NCBI GenBank assembly: GCA_017506865.1
Contig: JAFCMP010000090.1
Span: 1,116,001 to 1,180,000, forward strand
DNA: 64,000 nucleotides
From: Tribonema minus
Taxonomy: Eukaryota > Sar > Xanthophyceae > Tribonematales > Tribonemataceae
Direction of reading: 5' to 3'
Position 1 is the stretch's first letter. Every line of letters starts with the position of its first letter. Position numbers and translations under genes: made by a program. Below are positions 17,882 to 26,807 of this stretch, in pieces. The notes beneath the pieces are model-generated. The model was given only the letters and a program-made list of their open reading frames with translations. It was not told where the DNA came from and searched no databases.

Positions 17882-18970
17882 ATGAGCGCTTTCCAACTAT
17901 GTGCTTCTCAAGTAGACTCGGTGCGCAAAATTAGCCGCCTCAGAGCCATGATCACGAGTTACCGCCAAGGTGAGACCCCAATGCCATTAGTGCTTTCCAT
18001 TGCATGCACAGACGCAACGCTAGCACAGATAACTCGCAAAATGTTGAAAGATGAGAGAGACTTGTTTGCCGATCCACAGTGCCTGCACCAGCATATTGTG
18101 ATTGGCAACTTTGGACCGCTAGAGCATTACAAGTGCATAGCGGAAGAACTGCCAGACAATGCCTGGGTCTGTTTCACTGGTGACACCGACATCCACCACC
18201 CTCGTAGGGCCCAATGCTTCATGGAGCTCATGGGCGCATCAGTGGCTCAAGGGCTTGAGTACTGTGCTTTCAAAACCCACGTTGATGGACGCATGGGGGG
18301 TGAAGAGGAAGACCCCCTTTCAGCAAAGGCAGTAGACGCAATTGTGAGTGATGATAGCAATCGTGTAGTACAGCATGATCCAATCGGGGAGCTTTGGAAG
18401 CTCGGCGTGCCCTTGTCTCTGCTCAACAATTTCTTCAAGCTTGCAAGTCCTGAGGTCCTGAGTCATCCTCTCGGGGACCAGTTTCTAGTCAAGTACATCA
18501 ACTCAGGGGGCAAGGTCGGCATGGGTGACTCATCTGACACCAGCATATGGGGTTACTATTATCGTCGCAATAACACGGCAGCGCTGGAGCCCAAGGGGTC
18601 AGAGCGCCTGTCGAAATTGGCGTCTGCCATGACCAAAATGCAGCAACCTCCTCATCCGATCAAAACAACCCTCACCTTTGCAGCCGTCATGTTGCTCGAC
18701 CCAGAGGTGCAGTACGTATGTTGCAAAGTTACCTCCTTCACACCTGACGCCGTGGCTGTGATCACTCAGCGTGTCAACAGCAGCATCATAACGGACCTGG
18801 CTGAGGGGCTGATGAGGCAATCTAAGATGCCCGTGACAGATGATGTCCTGCGCATTCTGCACGATTTCAATGCAAGCACTCTTGTGAATGAATTCTTCGT
18901 TCAGTACATGAAGCTCTGGGAAGATGAGCCCTTCATAAAAGCGCTGTTGCATTCACCTAAGCAAGGCTGA
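17882..18970 (+). CDS. putative GT-A-type glycosyltransferase
   Basis: A 362-residue protein from ATG 17882 (an ATG at 17858 would add eight residues). The N-terminal half begins PLVLSIACTDATLAQI and has WVCFTGDTDIHHPRRAQ, a D-x-D metal/nucleotide-sugar motif in the position seen in GT2-like enzymes, where DxDD-x-x-x-P marks the active site. The C-terminal half is not recognised. Giant viruses often carry glycosyltransferases for virion glycans. The stop overlaps the convergent membrane gene by 14 bases. Confidence is moderate because only one motif is clear. Confidence 0.5.
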   Translation: MSAFQLCASQVDSVRKISRLRAMITSYRQGETPMPLVLSIACTDATLAQITRKMLKDERDLFADPQCLHQHIVIGNFGPLEHYKCIAEELPDNAWVCFTGDTDIHHPRRAQCFMELMGASVAQGLEYCAFKTHVDGRMGGEEEDPLSAKAVDAIVSDDSNRVVQHDPIGELWKLGVPLSLLNNFFKLASPEVLSHPLGDQFLVKYINSGGKVGMGDSSDTSIWGYYYRRNNTAALEPKGSERLSKLASAMTKMQQPPHPIKTTLTFAAVMLLDPEVQYVCCKVTSFTPDAVAVITQRVNSSIITDLAEGLMRQSKMPVTDDVLRILHDFNASTLVNEFFVQYMKLWEDEPFIKALLHSPKQG

Positions 18971-19250
18971 TGACAGGCTGGCGCCAAACGTGCCTGTGTG
19001 TTGCCGGCGCATGGAGCGGTGGCCTCACTATACTGATAGGTTTGGGGACCAAAATTTGGGCCGTGTGGTCATCTACATCTGGTGCACAAAACTTGTATGC
19101 TAACAGAACGATGGTGGGGAATGCAAAGGCAGTCAGCAGACTGTCTGCAATGGCCTTTGTGGAGCTGGCTTTGCTGCTGTGATTGTACCGTCTACAGGCA
19201 CGTACGAGCAGCTCAAGCTCAATCAACAGAATGACAATGACCAATATCAT
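18957..19250 (-). CDS. small membrane protein, 97 aa
   Basis: It starts with a membrane helix (MILVIVILLIELELLV) and has a second hydrophobic stretch (IADSLLTAFAFPTIVLLAYKF), with a basic loop between. Its first 23 codons recur at 23607-23676 in the duplicated flank, with changes that keep the reading frame, which supports this strand over the opposite frame at 18970-19182. Function unknown. Confidence 0.6.
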   Translation of the reverse strand: MILVIVILLIELELLVRACRRYNHSSKASSTKAIADSLLTAFAFPTIVLLAYKFCAPDVDDHTAQILVPKPISIVRPPLHAPATHRHVWRQPVISLA

Positions 19251-19405
19251 TTCGATTCACCCAAATATATTTATGCAATTGTTACCGTTTTCGATGCAGA
19301 GTAGGGCATACGCCAATTTTCGTTTCTGTATTGATTTGAAATAAACTTGGTGCCCGCCTTCACAAAGTCATGGTTGAAGTGTGTATGTCCACTCACCCAC
19401 AGCTG
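19181..19405. repeat. left copy of a 225-bp direct duplication
   Basis: Positions 19181-19405 match 23607-23831 without gaps and with about 14 mismatches counted by eye (roughly 94% identity). The block covers the 5' end of the membrane-protein gene, a short spacer and the last 45 codons of the metallophosphoesterase gene. The Fanzor island lies between the two copies. Confidence 0.9.
19271..19405 (-). pseudogene. duplicated 3' fragment of the metallophosphoesterase gene
   Basis: Read on the reverse strand this piece gives the last 44 residues of the metallophosphoesterase (from QLWVSGHTHFNHDF to KTVTIA and a stop). It differs from the whole copy at a few residues, such as Thr-Lys for Thr-Arg. 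It has no start and ends sharply at 19405, where the inserted island begins. Confidence 0.8.
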
Positions 19406-19410
19406 TCATT

Positions 19411-19424
19411 ATTAGCAACTTAAG
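19411..19424. repeat. left terminal inverted repeat of the Fanzor island
   Basis: ATTAGCAACTTAAG, five bases inside the left edge. The matching end at 23589-23605 differs by three extra bases between ATTAG and CAACTTAAG. Short and imperfect, so the call rests on position as well as sequence. Confidence 0.5.
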
Positions 19425-19497
19425 ATCCGCAGGATTTCACCTCGGTTATCAGAAGCCCCGCTAATTGAATATGCTGCAGACTGTCTCTTCGACAAGA

Positions 19498-20975
19498 TTA
19501 AGCATCTTCCTCTTCCCCCGCACCCCTGCATAGGTGTTGCGGCCGCGTCCTCCCCAGCAGCATGTTGATGCCGCATATGGCGATGTTCACTGAGGCGTTG
19601 ATATCCCTGTCGATGAAACGGACTGAGCAGTCCAGGTTGTCGCCCTCTGGTGTACAAGATATGCATCGGAACACACGAGAGCCATTCACCTGAACTAAGT
19701 TCTTCCCGCAACCGCAACAGGCCTTTGAGGTTCGAAACTCGTTCATCAACACAACAGGGACTAGGAGGGCGATCGCCCTTATGAGCGCCTTACGAGGCAG
19801 AGGACCTCTGCTACCGTGCCCAAACTGCGCATTGCCAAAGAACACTACCCTAGTCCACGTCCGCCGGTCCCCAGCGAGGTTATCGCGCATGCGTGTGAGC
19901 AGCGCCTCCCTCTCCTCAGGCTCCGGCCCGATTTTGCGTAGCGCTGCCGCTGTACCGCCATCCTCGATATCTCCCGCATCTTCGCCCTCTTGGCATCGAA
20001 ACTTTTGCGTCTCCTCTCCCAAGAAAGCTTCTCCTCCGCCATGGTGATGAAGTGGCTGTGAAGCGTGTTTGTGTAAGCGGCCGCCCCTCCTGGCGTGCGC
20101 ATGGACACACTTGATAGTTGAGATATAGCATCACTGTAGCCCGTGTTGTCACGACGCCTCTCACCTTCGAACTTGCGCCACGCCTTGGAGAGACTCAAGA
20201 ACTTGTGATCCGATGCTGACCTGAAGGCAGGCTGTATCTTCTTGAAGTTTTCAGAGGATGTATCGCTTGATATGCGTGCCGCGGCCGCCGTGTAGAGCAG
20301 CTTCTGACCAGAGTCGACCCCGACTGCTTCGATGAAGCACCTCCTGTCCTTCTTGTTCAGGGCGGAGATGACTTGATCAGACATCTTCTCTGCAGATCCA
20401 AACAGGCCTCGGGTGTGTGTGTCTGCCTTGTAGACGTCGTTGATTGATGTATACCCTTTCTCGATCAGCTCCGCCACACCTGGAATGACGGTTTCAACTC
20501 GCTTGGTGGCGAGGGTGACGTTCACCTGAAGGCCGTCGGTGGTGATGTTGTTGACGAGCCACGGAGGAGCTTTGTGACCGTACTCTCTGAGGTCCCCTTC
20601 GATCGTCCACCTTTGCCCCCAAAGGGACCGTATGCCCCCCCAAGCCAGCTTTCCCTTGCGCCCGAGAGGCTTCATCCGCGCTTCTCCACTTCTCTCCGCA
20701 CCCCTAGGCACCCTGACTCTCACCTTGTCGTGCAGGTTGAGCATGCAAAGCCACCATCCCCTCTCCGTCATGTCTCCCGTCAGCCGCGTCTTCCAGTCCT
20801 TTCTGACTTGGCGACTGCGTACACCTTCCTGCTGAAGAGCTCTCCACTCCGCTCGCGTGCCCCTCTCGGCACTGAGAAAGTCCTTGAGTGTAGGGACGCG
20901 CACAATGGGTTGTATATTGTCCAGTGCCAGTTCGATTACGCTGGTGACAATGCGGTCGTCTAGCGGGAGCATCAT
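19498..20975 (-). pseudogene. Fanzor/TnpB-type RNA-guided nuclease gene, reading frame broken
   Basis: Two overlapping reverse-strand frames (upstream 19845-20975, downstream 19498-20022) together cover one Fanzor-like nuclease. The upstream frame has the RuvC-I block AVGVDSGQKLLYTAA. The downstream frame has the RuvC-II region VVFFGNAQFGHGSRG, a four-cysteine zinc ribbon (SKACCGCGKNL, then FRCISC) and the RuvC-III block FIDRDINASVNI. The switch falls in the 19845-20022 overlap, so the gene carries a frameshift unless it is read by ribosomal frameshifting. The sister gene at 21227 is intact. Fanzors are eukaryotic and viral relatives of TnpB that cut DNA guided by an RNA from the element's end. 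The true N-terminus may lie a little upstream. Confidence 0.7.
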
Positions 20976-21022
20976 AGGGTGTAGCTCTGCGACCGGCAGC
21001 AGTGTAAAGCGATTGATTCCCG

Positions 21023-21152
21023 GAGATTCGTGATCCGGATTCAAGGTCCATGCTTGGCAGAAACAGGTAACGTCATACACTCTGAATTCAAGGTCAAGGA
21101 TTCAAGAATTATTTACCGGAGATTCGTGATCAGCCATATTACCGGAGATTCG
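21023..21152. promoter_or_regulatory. three copies of a 15-bp motif between the Fanzor genes
   Basis: The word CCGGAGATTCGTGA occurs at about 21020, 21116 and 21142 in the divergent promoter gap. Its core is the CGAATCTC word (reverse strand) at 21023, 21119 and 21145. The same core sits upstream of other nuclease genes in this window. It may be a promoter element shared by these genes. Confidence 0.5.
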
Positions 21153-21226
21153 TGAGCTTGAATCTGCCTGTGCACTTTATTATATTGTTCCACTGTCACA
21201 GCCACACCCATCACAACCTCTCGTGC

Positions 21227-23506
21227 ATGCCGCCAAAGCCGAAGCGGCAGCTTCTCACTAAAGATGAGATAGCAGCTGCGCGCAAGCAGAGGAAGAATGA
21301 CACCACCGTAGACAACTGCCGCAACCGCCTTCTGAATGCCTTTGGCAGACGGGCGGTCCAGAAGACCACAGGCGACAATGCAGAGCTGTACAGCGAATCC
21401 CAGGACCAAGAGGAGCTGTTCCTGCGAGCTTTTGAGCGCCAGAGGGGCAAAGAGCTCGACGTCCGCTACAGAGTGGTGACCATAGGTCTCAAAGCCGTCG
21501 TAGCTGATGTCAGAGAGAAGGTGGATATCCTGAGCACGTTATCGGAGCTGACCGGCTACTTCTCTAAGCTCAGGGTCTACGCTTCCCTGTTCAGCCAGTT
21601 CGTCATCACCCAGAGCCTTACCGCGCATGGACAGGTCGTGCCTGCGATCGATGCTGCCTTCTTCAGAAGTTGTTTCGATGCCTTTTGCTACCCTTCTCAA
21701 TCTAACTCCCTGTCGCAACAGTTCAGCCAGTTCACGTCTCTTACAGGGATCACCTCCTTCCCAGCCCCTGCATACACCAAAGAGATCAAGAACGACCAGG
21801 CCAAGAAGCTGTGGACTGCGACCATGACGCGGATGAAAGAGCACTATCAGAAGCGCGTCAAGGCCATCGCAAAATGGGTGTTCAGAGATGTGATACGCCC
21901 CCACCACAGCGACATGGCGGATAAGATATTTTCTGGCAAGGTGCAGCAGCTCATCGCCTTCATGTCACGGGGCCCCTCATCCGCTGCGGACGCGGTGGCC
22001 GCCCTCATAGGGCTGGGGTTCGATGACATCAGCTACAGGCTCGACATAATCACATTCTGCGAGAGAGCCAGGGCGGTGGACGGCGTGACTGAGCAAATAC
22101 GTCACTGGTTCAACCTGCAGAGGGAGTACATCGACGAGCCACGGAGAAGGTTTGAGATGGTCATCAGGGTGGCAAATACTCTACACCCGGGGAAGCAGGG
22201 TAAGCAGGAAAGGAAAAAGTTCATAGACCGCAATTTCGGGCGAAAGGCGCCTCCAAAGATAGTAGCCCCCTTGCCTTATGCGAACCCACGGGCGGTGTTC
22301 ATCCGCATCGACAAGTCCACCATGAAGGGTCTCTTCCCTTCCCTCAACATTGAGATGGGACCGTGGGGATACAGGTCTTTCCTGTCGCCTTACAACAAGA
22401 AGGCCAACATCAGATGCCTCCGTTGCTCTACCAGGGGGAGCAGCGAAAGGAGCATGATGGAGGCGATCGCCAATCCCGAAGTCACAGAATGCCCATGGAT
22501 GCTGGCACCCACATTCGAAACTGACGGACATCAGATCAAGCTCTCTCTCATGACCTCACATGGCACTAACCCTGGACCCCCAGGCCTCAGGTACCTCCAC
22601 GAAGCGGGGTACAAGCTGAGGACGAAGAACGAGGGGATAATGGACGTCGTCGGGCGGGGCAGGGGGGTTTACAATGACCACGGCATCATCTTCGGAGAAG
22701 ATAGGACTGTGCTGGACGACGCCATGCTGGGAGGTGTAGATCCTGGCGTCTGCAAGCCGCTCTGCAACATATACGCCCTCGGCGCAGACTGGGACCCCAC
22801 AGCAGCGCTACAGCATCGGCCTGCTTTCAACTACGTGGTCGTTACCGAGGAAGAGGTGAAGAAGCTGTCCGGACGGAAGAAAACAGCACACCAAGAGGCG
22901 GTGGCCCGCGCTCAACAGCCCAAGTACGCATCGGCACTCCGCACTGTGTGGAGATATCGCAAGCGGACCTCGGACGTGTCAGAGCTGGTGCGCTACTGCA
23001 TAGCATGGAAGCGGGTTGAGGACGGGTACTGGGCGGAGAAGCTGCGGAAGGTGCGGAAGGTCAGGGCGTTTGAGCGCTTCCGTGCTCTGCAAAGCCAGGC
23101 GCAACATATCAAGAAGACGGTATTCTCTGGTTTCCGGGGAGCAGACAAGAGGCTCATAGTGTTCGGCAATGGATCCTTTAAGGCGAAGAAGGGACACGTC
23201 AGCGTGCCGAGGAAAATGATCATCCGGGCCTGCGCTTGCGAGTGCAGCGTGGTGATGGGGGATGAGCGGGGGTCCAGTAAGTACTGCCCTTGCGGGCAAG
23301 AGTTGGTAAACTTGAGCAGAGAAGAGAGCGGCAGACGTATAAGGGTTTGTAACAATACCCTTTGCCCGCTCACTACTTTCGATCGAGATGATGGCGGGGT
23401 GGCTGGTATCATGAAGACGTTCTTCGCTCGCTTCACAAGGCGGCGGAGGAGGCAGGCGGATACAGCATACGATACAGACGACGAGTCATCCGACGAAGAG
23501 GAGTGA
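21227..23506 (+). CDS. Fanzor-type RNA-guided nuclease
   Basis: A 759-residue protein from ATG 21227 (an in-frame start at 21152 is possible). The C-terminal half has the split RuvC nuclease: GGVDPGVCKPLCNIYA (RuvC-I Asp), RLIVFGNGSFKAKKGHVSVP (RuvC-II region typical of Fanzor), a zinc ribbon SSKYCPCGQEL with a later VCNNTLCPL pair, and TFDRDDGGVAGIM (RuvC-III Asp). The long N-terminal half is helical and basic, as in Fanzor proteins, and the C-terminus is Arg-rich then acidic. The frame is uninterrupted. It probably acts as a guide-RNA-directed DNA nuclease that keeps the element in the genome. A weak CATTCC/GGAATG hairpin lies just after the stop and could be part of the guide RNA. Confidence 0.8.
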   Translation: MPPKPKRQLLTKDEIAAARKQRKNDTTVDNCRNRLLNAFGRRAVQKTTGDNAELYSESQDQEELFLRAFERQRGKELDVRYRVVTIGLKAVVADVREKVDILSTLSELTGYFSKLRVYASLFSQFVITQSLTAHGQVVPAIDAAFFRSCFDAFCYPSQSNSLSQQFSQFTSLTGITSFPAPAYTKEIKNDQAKKLWTATMTRMKEHYQKRVKAIAKWVFRDVIRPHHSDMADKIFSGKVQQLIAFMSRGPSSAADAVAALIGLGFDDISYRLDIITFCERARAVDGVTEQIRHWFNLQREYIDEPRRRFEMVIRVANTLHPGKQGKQERKKFIDRNFGRKAPPKIVAPLPYANPRAVFIRIDKSTMKGLFPSLNIEMGPWGYRSFLSPYNKKANIRCLRCSTRGSSERSMMEAIANPEVTECPWMLAPTFETDGHQIKLSLMTSHGTNPGPPGLRYLHEAGYKLRTKNEGIMDVVGRGRGVYNDHGIIFGEDRTVLDDAMLGGVDPGVCKPLCNIYALGADWDPTAALQHRPAFNYVVVTEEEVKKLSGRKKTAHQEAVARAQQPKYASALRTVWRYRKRTSDVSELVRYCIAWKRVEDGYWAEKLRKVRKVRAFERFRALQSQAQHIKKTVFSGFRGADKRLIVFGNGSFKAKKGHVSVPRKMIIRACACECSVVMGDERGSSKYCPCGQELVNLSREESGRRIRVCNNTLCPLTTFDRDDGGVAGIMKTFFARFTRRRRRQADTAYDTDDESSDEEE

Positions 23507-23588
23507 GCTGCATATACCCATTCCTTGGGGGGTCAAAGAGCATATTGGGAATGAGCCGGGAGTGAAGAGGGCAATGAGTCCATTTTGC

Positions 23589-23605
23589 CTTAAGTTGACA
23601 CTAAT
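23589..23605. repeat. right terminal inverted repeat of the Fanzor island
   Basis: CTTAAGTTGACACTAAT is the inverted partner of ATTAGCAACTTAAG at 19411. It ends two bases before the right copy of the 225-bp duplication. Confidence 0.5.
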
Positions 23606-23606
23606 G

Positions 23607-23831
23607 GATTATACCGTCTACAGGCACGTACAAGCAGCTCGAGCTCAATTAACAGAATGACAATGAATAATATCATTTCGATTCACACAAATATATTTAT
23701 GCGATTGTTACCGTTTTCGATGCTGAGTAGGGCATACACCAATTTTCATTTCTATATTGATTTGAAATGAATCTGGTGCCCGCCTTCACAAAGTCATGGT
23801 TGAAGTGTGTATGTCCACTCACCCACAGCTG
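23607..23831. repeat. right copy of the 225-bp direct duplication
   Basis: This is the partner of 19181-19405. It contains a fragment of the first 23 codons of the membrane-protein gene (23607-23676, reverse strand, MILFIVILLIELELLV) and the 3' end of the whole metallophosphoesterase gene. The frame of the fragment is kept although it is cut off. Confidence 0.9.
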
Positions 23832-24443
23832 CGGCATCTGTGCAAGTGACACATCTGTTGAAAATGCGCAGTTGGTAGGTGAGCCTGCATACCTCGGGTG
23901 TGAGGTTCTTGTTGTTTGTGGACAGTGGTGTGTAATGACTACAGAGTTGGTGTCGCAGTGCTTCTCCAGAAATGCTACTGCGTCTCTGTGCAGACCAGAG
24001 GTGTACGATGGGGTGATGGCTCTCCCCGTTCCATCCAGAATGTAGCGGTAATCATTGATGCATGTCGACACTTCATATCGGTCCTGCTGAGGGATGTGTG
24101 ACCATAGTGTGCTTCCAACAAATTTGACGCCTTTCCACTCTTCGACCTTGTTGTTCAGCAAGCTCACATTAGAAAACTCCTGCAGCACACCATGGAGATG
24201 CATATCCATCTCAGTCATGGACATGCTCAGGTCATGGCTGTATCTTTCATGATTACCTGGCACCAGTAGTACTTTTTCGAACGCCTCTGACATCTTTCTC
24301 ATGAACGGCGGTATCTGAGCGTGCGTCGCATACGCAACATCACCTGCCATTATGAGTATGTCAGCCGCAGGTTTTATGATGCTGCAATAATTGCTGGTGC
24401 ACCCCTGCTCCAGGTGCAAATCCGACGCTAGTTGAAGCTGCAT
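23697..24443 (-). CDS. calcineurin-like metallophosphoesterase
   Basis: A 248-residue enzyme with all five metal-binding blocks in order: SDLHLE (Asp and His), MAGDVA (Asp), VPGNHE (Asn and His), VVITHHCP (His) and VSGHTHF (Gly-His-x-His). The family hydrolyses phosphoesters on nucleotides, proteins or nucleic acids using two metals. The compact length, without insert domains, resembles small viral and bacterial members, and substrate cannot be told. Its last 45 codons are duplicated on the far side of the Fanzor island. Transcription is reverse, toward the island. Confidence 0.85.
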   Translation of the reverse strand: MQLQLASDLHLEQGCTSNYCSIIKPAADILIMAGDVAYATHAQIPPFMRKMSEAFEKVLLVPGNHERYSHDLSMSMTEMDMHLHGVLQEFSNVSLLNNKVEEWKGVKFVGSTLWSHIPQQDRYEVSTCINDYRYILDGTGRAITPSYTSGLHRDAVAFLEKHCDTNSVVITHHCPQTTRTSHPRYAGSPTNCAFSTDVSLAQMPQLWVSGHTHFNHDFVKAGTRFISNQYRNENWCMPYSASKTVTIA

Positions 24444-24561
24444 CTTGTTAGGTGTGGCACTTCACATGCTTGATGTGTGCACAATATTAAATGTGCTCGA
24501 GGGCGGACAGCAATCGCGCTGCTTCTGGCAGTATTTTATACTGCTCAAGTTACCGCCATTG

Positions 24562-24975
24562 ATGTCTACAGGCTACACTACATACCAGCGCTTCCTGACC
24601 CCCGACTTCCCTGCGCAGGGGTACACACAACTGCGTGAGAGTATTTTAAAGATGTTCAGCAGCAGCGATCAAGCTCTAAAGCGTATAAAGGGCGGGCAGC
24701 ATCGTGATGCCTGTGATTTCATTGCCAGTGCAATACAATATGAGTTTGACGTTGGTGGTGAGGGCGCATCCAAGTGGCCGGAAGAGTTGGGACTCGATTT
24801 GATGGAGAAGGTCTACAATTGTGAATTCGGCATAGTCACGCTGTATGAAGCAGTACGTGCTACACGAGACGCATGGCTGGCAAAGTATTTTGATGCCGTG
24901 GTGCAGCAGCACATTCAGCAAGCTGCTGCAAGTTGGGCAATGACTCATGTACAAAACATACATAATCATCAATAA
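24562..24975 (+). CDS. hypothetical protein, 137 aa
   Basis: A helical, soluble-looking protein from ATG 24562 (MSTGYTTYQRFLTPDFPAQG); a longer frame to 24445 would add a hydrophobic leader of doubtful value. It is divergent from the metallophosphoesterase. No family recognised. Confidence 0.55.
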   Translation: MSTGYTTYQRFLTPDFPAQGYTQLRESILKMFSSSDQALKRIKGGQHRDACDFIASAIQYEFDVGGEGASKWPEELGLDLMEKVYNCEFGIVTLYEAVRATRDAWLAKYFDAVVQQHIQQAAASWAMTHVQNIHNHQ

Positions 24976-25030
24976 GTAGCATGATCGAAACAACTCAGCT
25001 CAAACAGTAAATGCAGTAAGTATTAAAACA

Positions 25031-25711
25031 TCATGCTCGCTTCTTAGTAGCGTTTTTGACCGTGCGCTTGCGCTTCGCTGCCTTTGCACCAGTCTTGCTG
25101 ACACGCGTGCGCGTTACGCCACTGGCAAGCTTGTCACTGGAAAGCTTCTGGCGCATTTCCTTGTTCTTCAGCCTGTCAGCCTCGAGCTCATCTGCATGCT
25201 TCAGCAGGTCCTGATCGTACAGCTCACGGATTTTTGCATAGAGTGGTGTTTCCTTGCGAATGGCAACAAAGCCCACCACACCAAGGGACTTGCGCGCCTC
25301 CATGACTGCATTGCGCCACAGCTTCAGTTGAAGCGGCTCACACTTGCGGGCTGTGTCGCTCATCGTCTTTGAAACTATGCGGAACCTCGGCTTTGCATTG
25401 GGGTCATTGCTCTTGATGGCTACCTTCACGAGGTCAGTTTTTGTAAGTCCGCCAGCAGTGGTGATGTTGTCACCGTTCTTGTTCTTTTTGTCATTCAGCA
25501 CCTGCAGACGAAGGTTGGGCTCGCTGTAGCTTGCCATGAGCTTCTGTGCATCTTCTGCAGCCACTGGCTCCTTAAAGTGGAGCACGACGTGGTCCGCAGT
25601 GCCGAGATCAACAGACTCATACAATGCGTGCTTCTTGGACAGAAACGCTTTCAGCATTTTAGGGCGGCGGATCTTGCGATTGAACTCATGCGTAGTGGAC
25701 TCTCCCGCCAT
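25031..25711 (-). CDS. basic DNA-binding-like protein, paralogue of 25786 gene
   Basis: A 226-residue Lys-rich protein from ATG 25709-25711. The core resembles its neighbour: a start like MAGESTTHEFNRKIRRP, a VLND/GGLTK block, CEPLQLKLWRNAVMEA, and TPLYAKIRELYDQ. The WRNAV...ARKSLGV...TPLY arrangement recalls a small family I associate with algal DNA viruses, though I cannot verify it here. The C-terminal tail (KRKRTVKNATKKRA) is strongly basic. A likely chromatin or virion DNA-binding role is inferred from charge. Confidence 0.65.
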   Translation of the reverse strand: MAGESTTHEFNRKIRRPKMLKAFLSKKHALYESVDLGTADHVVLHFKEPVAAEDAQKLMASYSEPNLRLQVLNDKKNKNGDNITTAGGLTKTDLVKVAIKSNDPNAKPRFRIVSKTMSDTARKCEPLQLKLWRNAVMEARKSLGVVGFVAIRKETPLYAKIRELYDQDLLKHADELEADRLKNKEMRQKLSSDKLASGVTRTRVSKTGAKAAKRKRTVKNATKKRA

Positions 25712-25785
25712 TGTCGACGGCAAGTGATTAGTCTCATGCAGTACGCGGTACAAAATTTTTCAGGCAATCTAGTGGTTGGTCAAAC

Positions 25786-26727
25786 CTACGTGTAGCGCTT
25801 AGGCGCCTGCTTGGCCCTGCCGGACCGACGTGGCTTGGGTGTGGGGGACTTGGCCTTTTTAGGGGTGGGAGACTTCTTTTTGGGGGAAGGAGACTTCTTT
25901 TTAGGGGAAGGAGACTTCTTTTTGGGGGAAGGAGACTTCTTTCTGGGGGAAGGAGACTTCTTTTTGGGTGTAGGGGACTTGTGCTTGACGGGGGACGCCT
26001 TCTTAGGGGATGCTTTCTTGGGGGAGCCTTTCTTGGGCGAAAGCAGCTTGGCTTTGGGAGACAAGACCCCTGCCTTGAAAGCCTCGTAGCGCTTGGCAGA
26101 CTTTGGTGACTTCCCAGGTGACTTGCATGTGCTCCGCAGGGGCCTCTTGCCACTTACTCGCTCGCGCTTAGGCCCAGGACTCTTTGCGCGCTTCGCTCGA
26201 AAAGCAGCAATCTCAGCATTGCGCTTCTTGATTTGGGACTTGTTCTCTCTGACAGACTCATCGTAAATGTCTCTCACCGTATTGTACAAGTTGGTACCCT
26301 TCTTGATTGGATGAAACCTACCATCGTCGAGTTTCTCGACGTAAAGAGCATGCTTGACAGCATTGCGCCAGAGCTGCAGTTGCAGCGGCTCACACTTCTT
26401 TGCGGTTTCACTTGCCCGCTTCGACACGATCTTGTTCCTCTTGTTTCGTGTCAGATCATCCTTGGTGAGGCCGCCAGAGGTGGTAATCAGGCTACCCTCC
26501 TCATTCTTCTTTTTGTTCATAACCTGAACGCGCAGGTGCGGGTCATGGTAGCTCTCAAGGGTCTGTGTGGCCTGCTTGCGCGTGACTGGACGATCGAACT
26601 TGATATCCACCCACCCACCATCAATCTTGACGTCAAGAACGCCATCACACTTGGACTCGAGGAACCTCTTGCACAGAGCTGGGCTCCTGAGATTGTGCCT
26701 GAAAAGTGAGTGATGAGTGTCAGACAT
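25786..26727 (-). CDS. basic protein with SPKK repeats, paralogue of 25031 gene
   Basis: A 313-residue protein from ATG 26725-26727 (or 26766). The N-terminal 180 residues match the 25031 gene (ITTSGGLTKDDL, CEPLQLQLWRNAVKHA, NLYNTVRDIYDE). The last 110 residues are a run of SPKK and SPTPKK units, six or more in tandem. SPKK motifs bind AT-rich minor grooves and are known from histone H1 and sea-urchin sperm histones; phosphorylation at SP sites releases DNA. It probably compacts viral DNA. The pair most likely arose by local duplication with the tail expanded in this copy. Confidence 0.7.
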   Translation of the reverse strand: MSDTHHSLFRHNLRSPALCKRFLESKCDGVLDVKIDGGWVDIKFDRPVTRKQATQTLESYHDPHLRVQVMNKKKNEEGSLITTSGGLTKDDLTRNKRNKIVSKRASETAKKCEPLQLQLWRNAVKHALYVEKLDDGRFHPIKKGTNLYNTVRDIYDESVRENKSQIKKRNAEIAAFRAKRAKSPGPKRERVSGKRPLRSTCKSPGKSPKSAKRYEAFKAGVLSPKAKLLSPKKGSPKKASPKKASPVKHKSPTPKKKSPSPRKKSPSPKKKSPSPKKKSPSPKKKSPTPKKAKSPTPKPRRSGRAKQAPKRYT

Positions 26728-26807
26728 ATTCACGGCAGTAACTGATGTTATTTTGCAAGAAGACATAGATAATTTTTAGCTGAGCACATCAATTGGTGCA
26801 ATAAAAG

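Larger units (their letters stand above)
19406..23606. mobile_element. Fanzor island with two divergent nuclease genes
   Basis: A 4.2-kb insert between the two copies of a 225-bp duplication. It holds two divergent Fanzor/TnpB-type genes with about 250 bp between them. Its ends carry an inverted repeat: ATTAGCAACTTAAG at 19411-19424 against CTTAAGTTGACACTAAT at 23589-23605, which share CAACTTAAG and ATTAG. No transposase is present, as is common for Fanzor units moved in trans. The neighbouring genes read through as a single ancestral junction if the insert is ignored. Confidence 0.75.

Noticed and set aside
18970-19182. Forward frame starting with TGATG at the end of the glycosyltransferase gene
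   Set aside because: The reverse membrane gene over the same bases keeps its frame in the duplicated copy, while this one is not part of the copy.
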